A DNA stretch of 64,000 nucleotides. It comes from Gloeopeniophorella convolvens. Its lineage: Eukaryota; Basidiomycota; Agaricomycetes; Russulales. Shown here in pieces: positions 43,584 to 54,827 of this stretch. Position 1 is the first letter of the stretch. The number at the start of each line of letters is the position of its first letter. The notes beneath the pieces were generated by a model. The model saw only the letters and a program-made list of their open reading frames with translations. It searched no databases and was not told the origin of the DNA. Made by a program: the position numbers and the translations under genes. Where the stretch lies: NCBI GenBank assembly GCA_022496205.1, contig WTXD01000050.1, positions 124,001 to 188,000 on the forward strand, in the 5' to 3' direction.

Positions 43584-45380
43584 GAAATGTCACGGTACAG
43601 CTTTTTGAGCTGTGTTGAGAAGGTGCTCTTCGATTCTTCGCGGGGCTGCTTGTGTTCCCAGAACAATGACGGTGCTGGGGTCACATGAGTGGGGAGCGTG
43701 TGCCCGGCCTGAGGCGGGGTGACGTGGTATGATGATAGCGGCGGACGGGGCCCAGGCGCTGTTGCTCAGCTGGGGTAAGAGAGCAGCGTCGGACAGCGCT
43801 GAGCTCACTCACAAACACCCTTCTTGTTGACTGGTGGTGCCCACCACCATTTGCGTCAACGGAACGCACACCTGTGGTAGGGCCTTGCGCGCGAGTCCCT
43901 AGCTGGTGCACCGGCGTGCTCTTCATCCCACAGAAACCCGGGCACAAGGCCGCAAGGTCCTAGGATGTTTTGGCAGGTCGCACGGGTTGCGGGGTCGGTC
44001 CAGAGAGAGGATTTGGCGCCGTGACAGAGCAGGCGACACCCGAGCGGGAGGGGAGCGGAATTCAAGCACGCTCTGGCCGCACCTACGCACAGCACATCGC
44101 AATGACCCCCGCTCACGCTAGGCTCGCGTCTTGGTCGAGGATCATTGGAGGCTGGCATTGATGGGCTGAGGTATAGAGAAAAATAAGGACCAATCCGTGC
44201 ACCCCGCCGCTCGGGCGGTCTCACTCTTGGTCAATGGGGGCATGGTGGGTGAAGAAGAAGAAGAAAAAATGCAGATGCACCCCACCGCGCGAGGAAAGAT
44301 GGGGCTAGGCAACGCCGGGGGTGCAGTGACTGGGAGGGAAGAGACCCGCGGGTATATGTACAGTCAACGGAACGTGCCACGTGGCACCACGTGACATGGT
44401 TTCCCAAGGCCAGGAACTGGTCCCAGCCGTCCGGCGGTGCTCGACTTGCGCGGGACAATGGCGCTCCCATTGGCCGAGCTAGAGAACGGAGTGAGTGTGG
44501 ATGAATAGTAGAAATGATGGAGTGCGCATACGAGGGCGTAGAGGACGCAGGTGTGTAGTTGCCGGGCGATTTAGGCGTGGAGACGGGCTTCCATGCCTGC
44601 GCTCTGGAGAAGGGGACTGGATCGTGCTTTTGGTGGTCGAAGAGCTGGCGATGCTAGGATGCATCGCGCTGGCGCGAGGACTGCGGGGGCTCGAGGGGGG
44701 TGCGAGCTTCCGCCAGAGTCGGACATCGCCTCGGGCTCAGCTGTGCAGCGCATGGGGATGGGGTCGGTGTCGGGATTGAAGAGCTTTACAGCGTGCTTTG
44801 CGGATGTGGCATGGGCATGGGTGTGGACAGGTTGTCGGGATGGAGAGATGTTGAGGACACGGGAGAACTTGCCCGGGTCTGGCTCAGTGCCGTCTATGCA
44901 AACACGGGGCACCTGTGCAGATGCGGGGAACCTTTGGGGGAGGACGAGGGTGGTCCCTACGAGGCGGGGAGGGTGGGGCATTCAGAGCGGTCCTTTGTGC
45001 GAGACTAACTGGCAGGGATGGGACATTGGTTGGTGTGCGAGCGGGCGTTGGTGGTGGGAGATACGCACCTGGCCTCCTTCCACTTAACAGCGACCATCTT
45101 CTCAACAAAGTCAGTAACTACGGGCGCGGAATCCCTGTCCCTGTGCCGTTCTTGGTGCGGTTCAGGCGGGTCGAGGTGCATTGTGGATGGCAAGGGTAGG
45201 AGTAGAAGAGAAGAGCACCGCGCTGAGAAAGGGCCTACTTTGGCCTACAATGTTCTGTATCATTTGTGTGTGAGTGTCGCGCGGGTCCTTGACGAGGTCC
45301 CGCAGCGCCGCCTGCACTGTGCAAACTCTACGTAGCATCGTAGACGGTGGGAGGGGGTTGTGACAGAGGTCCGGCAGCGC
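43584..45380 (-). pseudogene. Decayed host gene truncated by copia A
   Basis: Minus-strand fragments in changing frames read like one conserved basidiomycete protein. 45,380-45,270: RVCTVQAALRDLVKDPRDTH. 45,190-45,070: APVVTDFVEKMVAVKWKEA. 45,000-44,900: SLAQRTALNAPPSPPR. About 44,890-44,700: DPGKFSRVLNISPSRQPVH and KLFNPDTDPIPMRCTAEPEA. 44,640-44,480: LFDHQKHDPVPFSRAQAWKP, then SSTPSYAHSIIST. 43,680-43,584: PSLFWEHKQPREESKSTF running into QLKKLYRDIS, where the copia LTR begins. At least two or three frame changes and no workable splice solution indicate a pseudogene. I recall this Ser/Pro-rich family from agaricomycetes but cannot name it; the QLKKLYRDI end faintly suggests an EST1/SMG7-type start. 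Confidence 0.55.
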
Positions 45381-45594
45381 TGCCATGCAACCAGAGTCGG
45401 TCACGTGACCAATCGACTTAGCATTTCTTGCCCAGCTCTCGGACTCCCAAGGGCAACGAGAGCCAATCCCTCCAAAACCTCACCCTAGCAGCACCATACA
45501 ATAAAATTTTCACCATATTACTAGGTATGGGTGGGGCATATTTTACAGTGGGAATCGGGAATCTCGCTAGCGTGTACAGACGGCGCCCGGCGTG

Positions 45595-46611
45595 CTACTG
45601 CAACATTGTGGCAGTCAGATAGGGCCTTGGGGACAACAGAGCGCTCACCACATCGTCCTCCGAATTGTATCTTAAGCTGTTGGTGTCCCATATCTCTTGG
45701 AAGGTGGTACCGACTTCATCAAACGCCTGCGTATACCCCTCCTGATAGCCTCTCCTGTACCCCCTGTGGTACCCACGGTTGTATGCGTCCACGCGCTCAT
45801 CCTCACCGTTCCGTTCCGGTACAGTGTTCTCAGGGCTATTATCTTACGCTCCTGTGGCTGATGTTTGTGCGTTGGCGCCATTCTCTTCAGCGGAGACTCT
45901 CTCAGCCAGAACTCCTTCGGAACCATGGTAGCAAGGCTCTGGTACAACTGTAGACTTGCAGTGCCACGACAGCACTTGGGCACCTGTGTAGAGAGGATGC
46001 AATGGGTCATTTTCCCCGACCTGGTGCTTAAGTGGAGATGCCGTGGGGCCAGAAGGTGATGGGAACGCAGTGCGATCACGGGGTGCGGGAGGTGAAGAAA
46101 GCTGCGCTGGGGAGCCGGGACCAGGGCTAGAGAACAGCCAGTTCGGAGCTGACACAGCTTTTCGAGTCCCTGGAGTACGTGGAGGTGAGTCACAAGAGTA
46201 TGGAGCTGGCGTTGCGCGTGTGTCGCCCAGATCGAGAGCTTTCGAGTGGGCCGGGACGGTGCAAGGTGCAGGCTCGGAAACCCAGGATAGTGCTTTTGAA
46301 TCAGACTCTGTCAGACTGACCGTATCTTCGTCTGGGAGTTGGGCAGCTGCCTCCGATGGAACAAGAGCCACTGGGGCAGTGCGAGTTCTAGCGTCGCCGG
46401 CTTCAGAGAACCAGGAGGGGGCCTCTGAATCTGATTCTGTGACACTATTACCACCGTCTTCCAGGAGCATGATGGGGGTGCCTGAGGGAGGTGATGAGCT
46501 GGCTGGGTAAGCACCTTGATCAATTCGCTTGGCCAGAATATATGCGTTTGCGTGCGGTCTCACCAGAGTATACGATAGGGAGGAGGGTAGCGCGAGAAAC
46601 CACGTGAGCAT
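45595..46611 (-). CDS. Hypothetical Ser/Pro-rich protein with GY-repeat C-terminus
   Basis: A minus-strand frame from MLTWFLALPSS (46611) or from an upstream ATG at 46785 runs through a Ser/Pro-rich disordered region with two copies of a VTESDSEAPSWFSE / LTESDSKALSWVSE motif. It reaches a TAA near 45,847. The same frame continues after this stop as PENTVPERNGEDERVDAYNR and a tetrad repeat GYHRGYRRGYQEGYTQAFDE, ending at 45595. Either the TAA lies in an intron (donor GTAAGA at 45847, acceptor after CCACAG near 45,765) or the gene is disrupted. The start is uncertain because the divergent neighbour begins at 46748. Unknown family. Confidence 0.45.
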
Positions 46612-46747
46612 GACGCGTCTCGAATTCGCAAAGTTGTGCGAGTCTGCCAGGCGCTTCTTTTCTCCCCCCTCCACCGTGCCCTCTCCCCTCTCTCGCACCC
46701 CCCGTTTTTTCTGGTACTCTTGCAATACCCTGGTTTTTTCTTGAACC

Positions 46748-48926
46748 ATGTCTTTTTCGAAAGCATCCTTCCCGGCTCTATCCATGGACGCACACTCTCT
46801 TGACTCTCCCTCTCTTGGCTCGGGATCCTCTGGCTCTCCGGCGGACTCGTTCAGCGAGTTACTTGCAACCCCACTGGATCTGGAGAATTATCACCAGCTT
46901 CGTCTTGGCAACTCTCTAGGTCTCGGGTCCTCGCGCTCTCTTGGTGGTCTTGGGTCGAGATCTCTGGAATCTTCTAGGGACCACCCTCTTGAGCGGCTCT
47001 GTTCTTCCACGCGTTCCTACTCATCGGCCCATACTGCCACTGGTTTCTCTCTGGGGTCACCTATTGATCAGCACTCCATCGGAACAGCCAGTCCCTCGGT
47101 GTCTCTGACGCCCCTCCAAAGCCCTCAAGAAATCCTCCCCCAGGCAAGTATTGAGTTAGAATTGAGCTTTATATGCGGCATTCTGACAATAAAATCAAGG
47201 ACGCACGCCGCATTCTACAACGTGCAACGCATGGTGACCTAATGGGCGCCGAAAACAGCGCATATATGGATCTGTTCTCAAAATACCTTGAAAGCGCTGC
47301 ATCGCTCAAGGTCATTCAGTGAGTGCATGTTCCCCAGGCTACCATGAACTCACCTCTTTCCCAGGAGTGCCCACGACAAATTAATTGAGAAAGTCGGCAC
47401 CACCAGCACTCAAGTTGGCGCTGATGCTCTCCCTGCCCCACCTATGGTCACCCTCAATAAAGGCGACTACCAGAGTGTCAAGTATTGGCGCAAGGCCGAT
47501 GAACTCACTGGCAGAAAACCTCGGAATCAGAATGAGTTTCCGACCCCCGAGAACACGCCAAGAGGACCTGGGCAATCTGCTGAAGGCGAGAACGTCGCGT
47601 TCTGGTTTGTAGAAGACAGAAATGGCAACATGGTCTCCAGTGACACAGTCAAGGAGTTTCGAAAGTTCGCCAAAGACATCTGGATGCGATGGGTCCGCGC
47701 AGGGTACATGCAGTCGCCATGGTCTACTGTTGAGAACAAATACAAAAACCAGTATTACGCCCTAATGGAAGATGAGTTTCCCTTCCTCCGCCTTTGCGCC
47801 CGACACTACAAATGCGACACCATAGCGCATACAGACTACTCTCACTGGTACAAGAGCAACGTCCTAGGTAAACTAGATGGCCAAGGACAACTTGCTAGCC
47901 AAACGAAAAGCGAGCGCGCGCAGTCGCTTGTTCCTGCAAAGCGCACGCGCTCACCGAGCCCTGTCGGCGACACTAAGGCCTCAAACGCCCAGGAAAACCC
48001 ATTGGAACCTCGCAGCGATGCTGTTGCTGACAAGTCCGAGTCTCAGACACCCACACCCGACCCAGCATGCCCTCCAGCCATCGCGAGAGTGCGCCCCAGA
48101 ATTGTCATTGACCAGACAACGTCCTCGGTCCCAGCTACTCTACCTCAAGAGCCCACGCGTCATGAGCAGACCAAGGTGAGGTCAAGGTTTTCGTTTTATC
48201 GCGGTCATCACGCTGACCGATGTTTTCTGGTTTAGACTGCAACACAGCCTGACCTAGTGTATGTCTCTCCTCGCATCTCCATGACCTCACATGCTTATAT
48301 ACGCCTCAGCGCGATTGTGGCCCGCCGGGCGCCTCCTCCCTCCGTCTTGCAACCAGGGGACCTGGTATCGGCACCCGTTCCGAGTACGTGCCTCCCGCTC
48401 CTACATCGCTCAGCTAATGATAGATCTCCAGGGATGCCTACTATAGGTGGTCTCGCTTCAAAGCACCGCGAGACTCAGATGGCCCCACCGGCATCATCAA
48501 CACCTGGCAGCAGCGAAGCAATCATGCCCGGGGCTACCCAGAAGGGGAAAGGCAATTCGCGAGGATCCTCCCTCATGCGTCCGAACAAGAACAGCAAGAC
48601 GCCACGGTACGTCCGTGCCTGCATTCGCTCCGTTGTGGCGCGTCGCTCAGCATAGTACAGGAACTTGTATGCTATCTGGTACATCAAAACACATGGCCCC
48701 CAGACGTGCGACAAATTCGCAAAGGCTTGGGATGAAATTGATAGTGCGACACTTGAGGTACATACCTCCATGCTCCCCAGAACATGCACTGATAGTCCAG
48801 CTAGGAGTGGAAGCAGATATCGGCCGACGCGAAGAAATTCGACGAGGCTACGACTTAGAGAAGTTCACAATCTCGCTCCAGATTCGAACGCGCGCATGCC
48901 ACTGCAGCAAGTATTGGAAGAGCTAG
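46748..48926 (+). CDS. Hypothetical lineage-specific protein
   Basis: 623 residues in seven exons: 46748-47143, 47200-47318, 47365-48175, 48236-48383, 48432-48606, 48661-48757, 48801-48926; all phases fit. The N-terminal 130 residues are Ser/Leu-rich and disordered. The core (about 215-350) is rich in Trp and Tyr: VKYWRKADELTGRKPR, GENVAFWFVEDRNG, FAKDIWMRWVRAGYM, NKYKNQYYALMEDEFPFLRL and THDYSHWYK-like DYSHWYKS. A Pro/Ser linker follows. The last exons give NLYAIWYIKTHGPQTCDKFA and a final RTRACHCSKYWKS. Intron 1 uses a GC donor (GCAAGT), a known minor class. I recall similar repeat-associated hypothetical proteins in mushrooms, with no known function. It shares a short divergent promoter with the minus-strand neighbour. 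Confidence 0.7.
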
Positions 48927-49230
48927 CAAGACGGAATCAAAATGAATCGAACCGGCAAGCAACGGAAATCATGGAATCAGATGGAATCGGACGGAATTGT
49001 ATTGAATCGGGGGGAGCGTGCGCGAGCGAGGACGCGGAGGGTAGCCTGTATTCAATTAGATGCATTCATGTACATTGGGACTGCAATTGCATTCATTGGG
49101 ATTCGAACATATTCAATCGTGCGACGCAGATGCCGCACAGAGTGATTCATTCAAATGAACATAGTCCAGATTTTTGAATCGAAATGAAGCGATGCATTTC
49201 GCTTCATTTCGATTCCGTGGGATTCTCACT
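48927..49230. repeat. GAATC-rich tract ending in a 40-nt hairpin
   Basis: From about 48,930 to 49,160 words such as GAATC, GGAATCGG and ATTCATT recur without a fixed period. At 49176-49215 a 17-bp perfect inverted repeat (GAATCGAAATGAAGCGA) surrounds a 6-nt loop. Confidence 0.7.
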
Positions 49231-49860
49231 GGGGGTCACCACCTGTTGAACAGGCATAGCGCAGCTACTGTATTACTCTAAACTACAGTATTAACTACTG
49301 ATCTCACCAGCTAGAAGCTTTGAGAGCGATAGAGTTGTAGTGGCAGGAGACACTGGTATTTGCAGTTCCTACAGGTGGCTTTTATATACAGGAGGACCCC
49401 TGGGGTCCATAAATGGCAGAGGCGTGACTAATGGTGTCCACAATATCGCAGATTTGGCCCTGTACAGGCCTGCCTCAATGGATTTTGGCCTCATGACTTG
49501 TCACGCGTTTGAGAAACGGCCCGGTGAGTAAGGAATGTGATAACTACGGAAGTATCGTACGTAACACTACGGAAATCAGATATAATGGAGCCTAGTATCC
49601 GGACTATCTACCATCAAAGTTCCAGCTCGCTGGCGCAAGCTGTGTTGCACGTGCGGCCATCCGAATGTTGGAGAACATCGGACTCGCCTTCGCTCAACAC
49701 CACCTAGGTTAACCCCCTCTAAAATATCAAACTATAACCATAAGCATCTATATGCCTATGGTTACCATCTAGGGTTGTCAGCCCCCTCCAAAACATCAGA
49801 TTGCAACCATAGGCACATGGGTGCCTATGGTTACCACCTAGAGCTATTATCCCCCTCTGC
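49231..49860 (-). repeat. Palindromic minisatellite array, right copy (inverted)
   Basis: Two to three units of the same repeat as at 36430-36947, but as the reverse complement: GGTCACCACC split from TAGGTTAACCCCCTCTAAAA, then ACCATAAGCATC...TGCCTATGGT, then a second unit with a perfect CCATAGGCAC-ATGG-GTGCCTATGG core (49,806-49,829), ending CCCCCTCTGC near 49,860. The solo LTR 49244-49699 lies inside the first unit. Confidence 0.8.
49244..49699 (-). mobile_element. Solo LTR with CCACC target duplication
   Basis: 456 bp, ends TGTTGAAC...CTCAACA, flanked by CCACC at 49239-49243 and 49700-49704. Removing it restores a minisatellite unit. The minus strand has TATATAAAAG near 49,395. The ends resemble the copia LTRs here (TGTTGAA...TCAACA), but the body differs, so it is a different family. 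Confidence 0.88.
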
Positions 49861-50528
49861 ATTAGCGAAATGTACTATAGTTTATCTGTATATATAACCA
49901 ATTATCAACACTATCACCACTGTTATCTAAAAAGAAAGGAGCGGAGGGTGTGAGAATTGCACGGCGTAGCCGACAAAAAGTTCTTGCAGCCGTGTGGCTC
50001 AGAGAGTCGCATGCCCTGCCAAAATGTCTTATGACCAGCTAGAAACTCCCACACCTCCCGGCCCAGGGACTAACTCCTGTCCGACTTCTGAGAGTTCTCA
50101 CACTACTCTAGGATGAAGTCGAGCTTGGTGCCAACGCAATATTGTGGATAGGTAAACTCACGCCTCTGCCCCAAATGGACATAACAAAACTAAACAGATG
50201 CATTTGCCTACTCTGTGAGGAAGCAGGGCAACAACAAAGGTGTGCATTATTAAGCTGTTTATTATACACTTTTTAACACCATTGACAACCCACATTAGGC
50301 AGGACTACAACACACTCTACAACCACCCTACAAACACTCTAAGGTGAGGTTTAGCATGCTTTTTAGAGATATTAAGTAATGCTAATAAACCATTGTAGAG
50401 CCATATTAGTCCACTTTTCTGGCTTCTTCACAACCACACACATTGCTAGCACACTACTTGACTACAACAAGTACACTTTTTTGGGGTATAATAAATAATA
50501 ATAATAACTCTAAGTACTGTAGGCTCTT
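49861..50528. other. AT-rich stretch upstream of the Helitron relic
   Basis: No ORF of note. It probably includes the 5' non-coding part of the Helitron, but the TC-type left terminus could not be fixed by eye. Confidence 0.4.
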
Positions 50529-53500
50529 CAGCACAGTAGTGACAATGGATCCTAACAACAACAACAACAACAACAATAATGGCTACTATGAGGTCAACCT
50601 AAAGTAAGCCTACTCTTCTATATCACCAGTGCATAAACTCATTTTCTCCCCTAGCAACAATATCAATGGGGCTGGACAATTTGCCTATCAAAATGTATAT
50701 TGAGGCCCGATGGCTGCTCCTGCAGCATTGGTGCTAGAAATTTCAGTAGTAGATGCCCCTATAGTGGAAGCTCCAGCTCAATAGCAGCATAGACGTTGGA
50801 ACACATCACTTGACTGACAAGCTGCTGAGGAGCAAGCATAACGGTTTCAACACCAAGTGCAACAACAGGATGAGCAGGAGCATGATCAGGCTGCACAATG
50901 TCTTAAGCAGCAACTTAAACAAGATTGGAAACAGGGTGTTTGGCAAGCAGAACGGGAAAGACAATAGGCGGTTAGACAAGTGGAATGAGAAGAGCAACGG
51001 ATTGCTCAGGAGATGGCATAAGCAGAGCGGCGTCGAATTGCGGCCATGCTAAAAGGGTGTCAGCCTTATTAGGAGCCTCAATCACAGCATTCTCTAGAGG
51101 ATATGAATGTTGCATGCACCAAGTGCAGTGCATTACATTTCATGTGCGAAAAGCTGAATAGCCCTTGAGTAGCACCAAGATTTGGCACCTGCTGTATAGA
51201 AGGTCAAATCTGGATCCCTCCTCTACCACCATTACCTCCCCTTTTTTATCAGCTTTACCATGGGTCGGATGAACTCTCCATTCATTTTTAGGATAGGATT
51301 CGGCGATACAACATAGCATTTGCATTTACATCAATTGGTGTCAAGCTTGATGAATAGATCGTACAATCTACTAGGCCATATGTGTTCAAGATCCATAGAG
51401 CATTATCACATCGAATAGGCGGTCTCCTTCTAGCTGATCCAAACCAGCCAATCTTTGCATGGCTCTATATCTATGATCCTGATGAAGCACATGAACATAG
51501 AGTGGCTAGATATAAGATCTTTATCCAGGCCTTCTTGGTGAACTTCAAAATTAGCTTCTTACTGATAATCTATATACTCAGCTTTATAAGCAAGCATATG
51601 ATATTCTCAGTGAGAAGCCACCTAAAGAGCAAGATACCTGTGCCGCTCGAATTGTGGTTACTCCAAATACAGATTATTGTTGCTACAATTTGTCAACATC
51701 AGCAGAAATAGCTGTAATTATGCCTGGAAGTAGTGAAGAGGATATTCAGGAACATCGTGAAGTCATATTATGGTTGCGACAGCCTCAAGCAGATAATCCT
51801 GAACTTCCAGAACTCAAACGAATTAGCCATCTACATCCATTATACACACCCCTTTACTATGTTCTACTCTTCCCAAGGGCGAAACAGGATGGCATCCTCA
51901 AATACCTATAACTCAAATTGAAGGTCGTTGGCCTAAAAGTCAATGGGTCACTCAACTTCGCTACTATGCTTATTGCCTTCGCCACTGATCTAATGACTCT
52001 GAAGTCCTATTTCGTGGTGAAAGGTTGTTTCAGCAATATACTGTCGATGCATGGGCTTCAATTGAAGAGAGCAATCTAACATGGATTCGACTTCACCAAA
52101 AGGAGTTGAAGGCTGATACCTATCAAGGCCTTTGGGATGCTCTTGCAGCAGATGTTGTAGCAGGAGAACATAGTCATCGGGTCATCCTCCCTTCCTCCCA
52201 TGCTGGAAGTCCTTGACACATGTACCAGCTCTTTCAAGACTCAATGGCAATCTGTTGCTTTTGTCGCAAACCTGACCTCTTTTTAACTATGACAGTAAAT
52301 CCAAACTGGCCAGAGGTTCATGCTACCCTTTTAGAATTTAATAGAGACCCTGCTAGGCCCAATGATCCTCCATGTCAACAATCACCATTAGATCGGCGAG
52401 ATATTATAGCTCGGGTCTTCAATGAGAAGAAGGATGCCCTTCTATTAGAGGTGCAAAAGGGCCTCTTTGGCAATATCTTATAAATGGTCTATACCATTGA
52501 ATTTCAAAAGTGTGGCCTACCACATATCCACCTATTGATCTTCTTAGAGGCCACATTCAAAATCCGAGATGCAGGCCATGTCGATCAAATCATTTCCACA
52601 CAGCTTCCTGACCCTCATACATATCTAATCTTATATGATGCAATTACTTGAGGTATGCTACATGGTCCTTGCAGTCCTAAGCATCCAAAAGCTCCATGTA
52701 TGCAAGATGGAAAATGTAGCAAGCATTATCCAAAATCCTTCAACCCTAACACAATATATGATGATGATGGATATCCAGAATATGCTTGGCCAGACAATGG
52801 TCGAACATTTACAAACTCCAAAGGGCAAACACTTGACAACAGGAATGTGGTCCCTCATAGCCCTTACTTACTATCAAAGTACAACTGTCACATCAATGTT
52901 GAAATCTGCGCATCGGTCAAGGCTGTCAAGTATATTCACAAGTACATATACAAGGGTCCTAACCGTGCTACACTAGAGGTACAAAATATTGATGAAGTCA
53001 GAGAATACATTGACTCGCAATATATTGGCCCTATGGAAGCCTGCTGGCATATCTTTGGCTTCAAAATGCATCTTAAATCCCCTACTGTTTATTGACTTCC
53101 TGTCTATCTTCCTGACGACCAAACCGTCTACTTTGATCCTGAAGATGACATCCTTAATATTCTAGATTGGCCATCCTCAGCTAAAACTCAGCTAACAGAA
53201 TGGTTTACAGCTAATCAAGATGCAGCTTGCATTGCAACTGATAGCCTACTTCTTACATATCAAGAATTTCCACAAAGATTTGTATGAAATAAGCAAAACC
53301 AAAGGTGGACTCCTCGGAAGAAAGGCTCTACAATTGGCCAAATGTACTTTATTCCTCCAAACAGTGGAGAATAATTCTACCTTCGAACTCTGCTTACAGT
53401 GGTTAGAGATGCAACCTCCTGGGCAGATATTCATACTGTTCATGATACAGTCTATCCAACATTCAAAGTAGCATGTCTTGCACATGGTCTACTTGAAGAT

Positions 53501-54827
53501 GATGATGAATGGGACCGATGTCTTCATAAAGCTGCTGAGGTGTGATACCTTGCTATTTTAAAGATGAAGCATCTTACTAAGTATATGTATAGATTCAAAC
53601 AGGCTCTCAACTTTGGAACCTCTTTGCTCTAATGCTAGAGCATTGTGTTCCTGCTCATCCAGAGGTCTTATGGGAACAGTACAAGGCCTCAATATGTAAT
53701 AATCTTAGAGTGGCTTTGGAACATCGATTTCAACAAGTAGCCTCTACTCAAGGAATAGTCTATGACTATGAACTCTTCCTTATCCAAAAGATCCTACTTC
53801 AATTTGGAAAGACTCTCCAAAACTTCCCTCTAATGCCTATTCCAACTCAAGATTAGGAACCAATACAACACAACTTCCTTCTATAGCAAGAACTTGCTTA
53901 TGATATGGCCGATCTAACATTGGAGGTGGCAGCTCGCAGAGAATTATTCAATGCTGAACAGCTTGCTACCTTTGAAGCTGTCATAGAGTCTATTCAGAAT
54001 AACCAAGGGAAAACCTTCTTTCTTTAAAGTGCAGGAGGTGGTGGCAAAACTTATGTCTGCAACACAATTGCTGCTGCTGTACACTCAACAGGAAAGCCTG
54101 CCCTCTGTGTGGCCTCCTCAGGAATTACAGCTCTTCTATTAGATGGTGGTCATACTGCACACTCTCAGTTCAAGATTCCTATTCCAATCTTCGACAATTC
54201 CCTTTGTCACTAGACAAAAATGAAAACCTGAAAGAGCTTATCAAGCTAACTCAAGTAATCATATGGGATGAAGCTCCAATGCAGCACCGATATGGCATTA
54301 AGGCCCTAAATCAGTCTTTACAAGACATCCTTAAAGACCAGCATCCATTTAGTGGTCTTACTATTTTATTTGGAGGAGACTTTCGTCAGATCTTACCAGT
54401 GGTGCCTAAAGGATCCCACAAGCAAATTATCAATGCATCAATTCGAAAGTCAAGAATTTGGGCTTATACTCAAACCTTCCATCTAGCTCAAAATATGTGG
54501 TTAGACAGGTCACCAGAAAGTGATGAATTTGTAAGATGGCTTCTTGACATTGGTGAAGGAAGAAATCTCTCCCCACACAAGACCATTATGTTACTGGCCA
54601 CTATGAAACTCTTGCAAAATAATCTAGCCTCCCTTCTAGATTACACCTATCCCAATATCACAGTTCAACCAAAGCCTGACACCTTCTTCTTAGAGCGCAA
54701 TATTTTGACAACAACAAAGGATGCAGTTGAAGAAATCAATGCTACAATGCTGGCCAAATTCCCTGGCAATGAAACTACTCTTCTAAGTACCGACTCTGTT
54801 ACAGAAGGTGGTGGAGCCAATACTGAC
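50529..54827 (+). pseudogene. Helitron Rep-helicase relic
   Basis: A long plus-strand pseudogene with many stops. From ATG 50529 (Asn-rich start, probable intron to about 50,654) it reads CTKCSALHFMCEKLNSP near 51,117, then PIFAWLYIYDPDEAHEHRV (helitron-like N domain), then QLFQDSMAICCFCRKPDLF. The HUH endonuclease motif lies in GLPHIHLLIFL (His codons at 52523 and 52529), followed by CSKHYPKSFNPNT, KYNCHINVEICASVKAVKYI and HKYIYKG with the paired tyrosines. The PIF1-type helicase follows: Walker A SAGGGGKTYVCNT, with a stop just before it, then IIWDEAPM and LFGGDFRQILPVV. It is cut at 54827 by the gypsy LTR; the rest should lie beyond the right edge. Confidence 0.9.

Noticed and set aside
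43681..44224. Two overlapping minus-strand ORFs (43681-43947, 43856-44224)
   Set aside because: No continuous conserved content could be seen in them. They lie within the decayed gene region and are not reported as separate genes.
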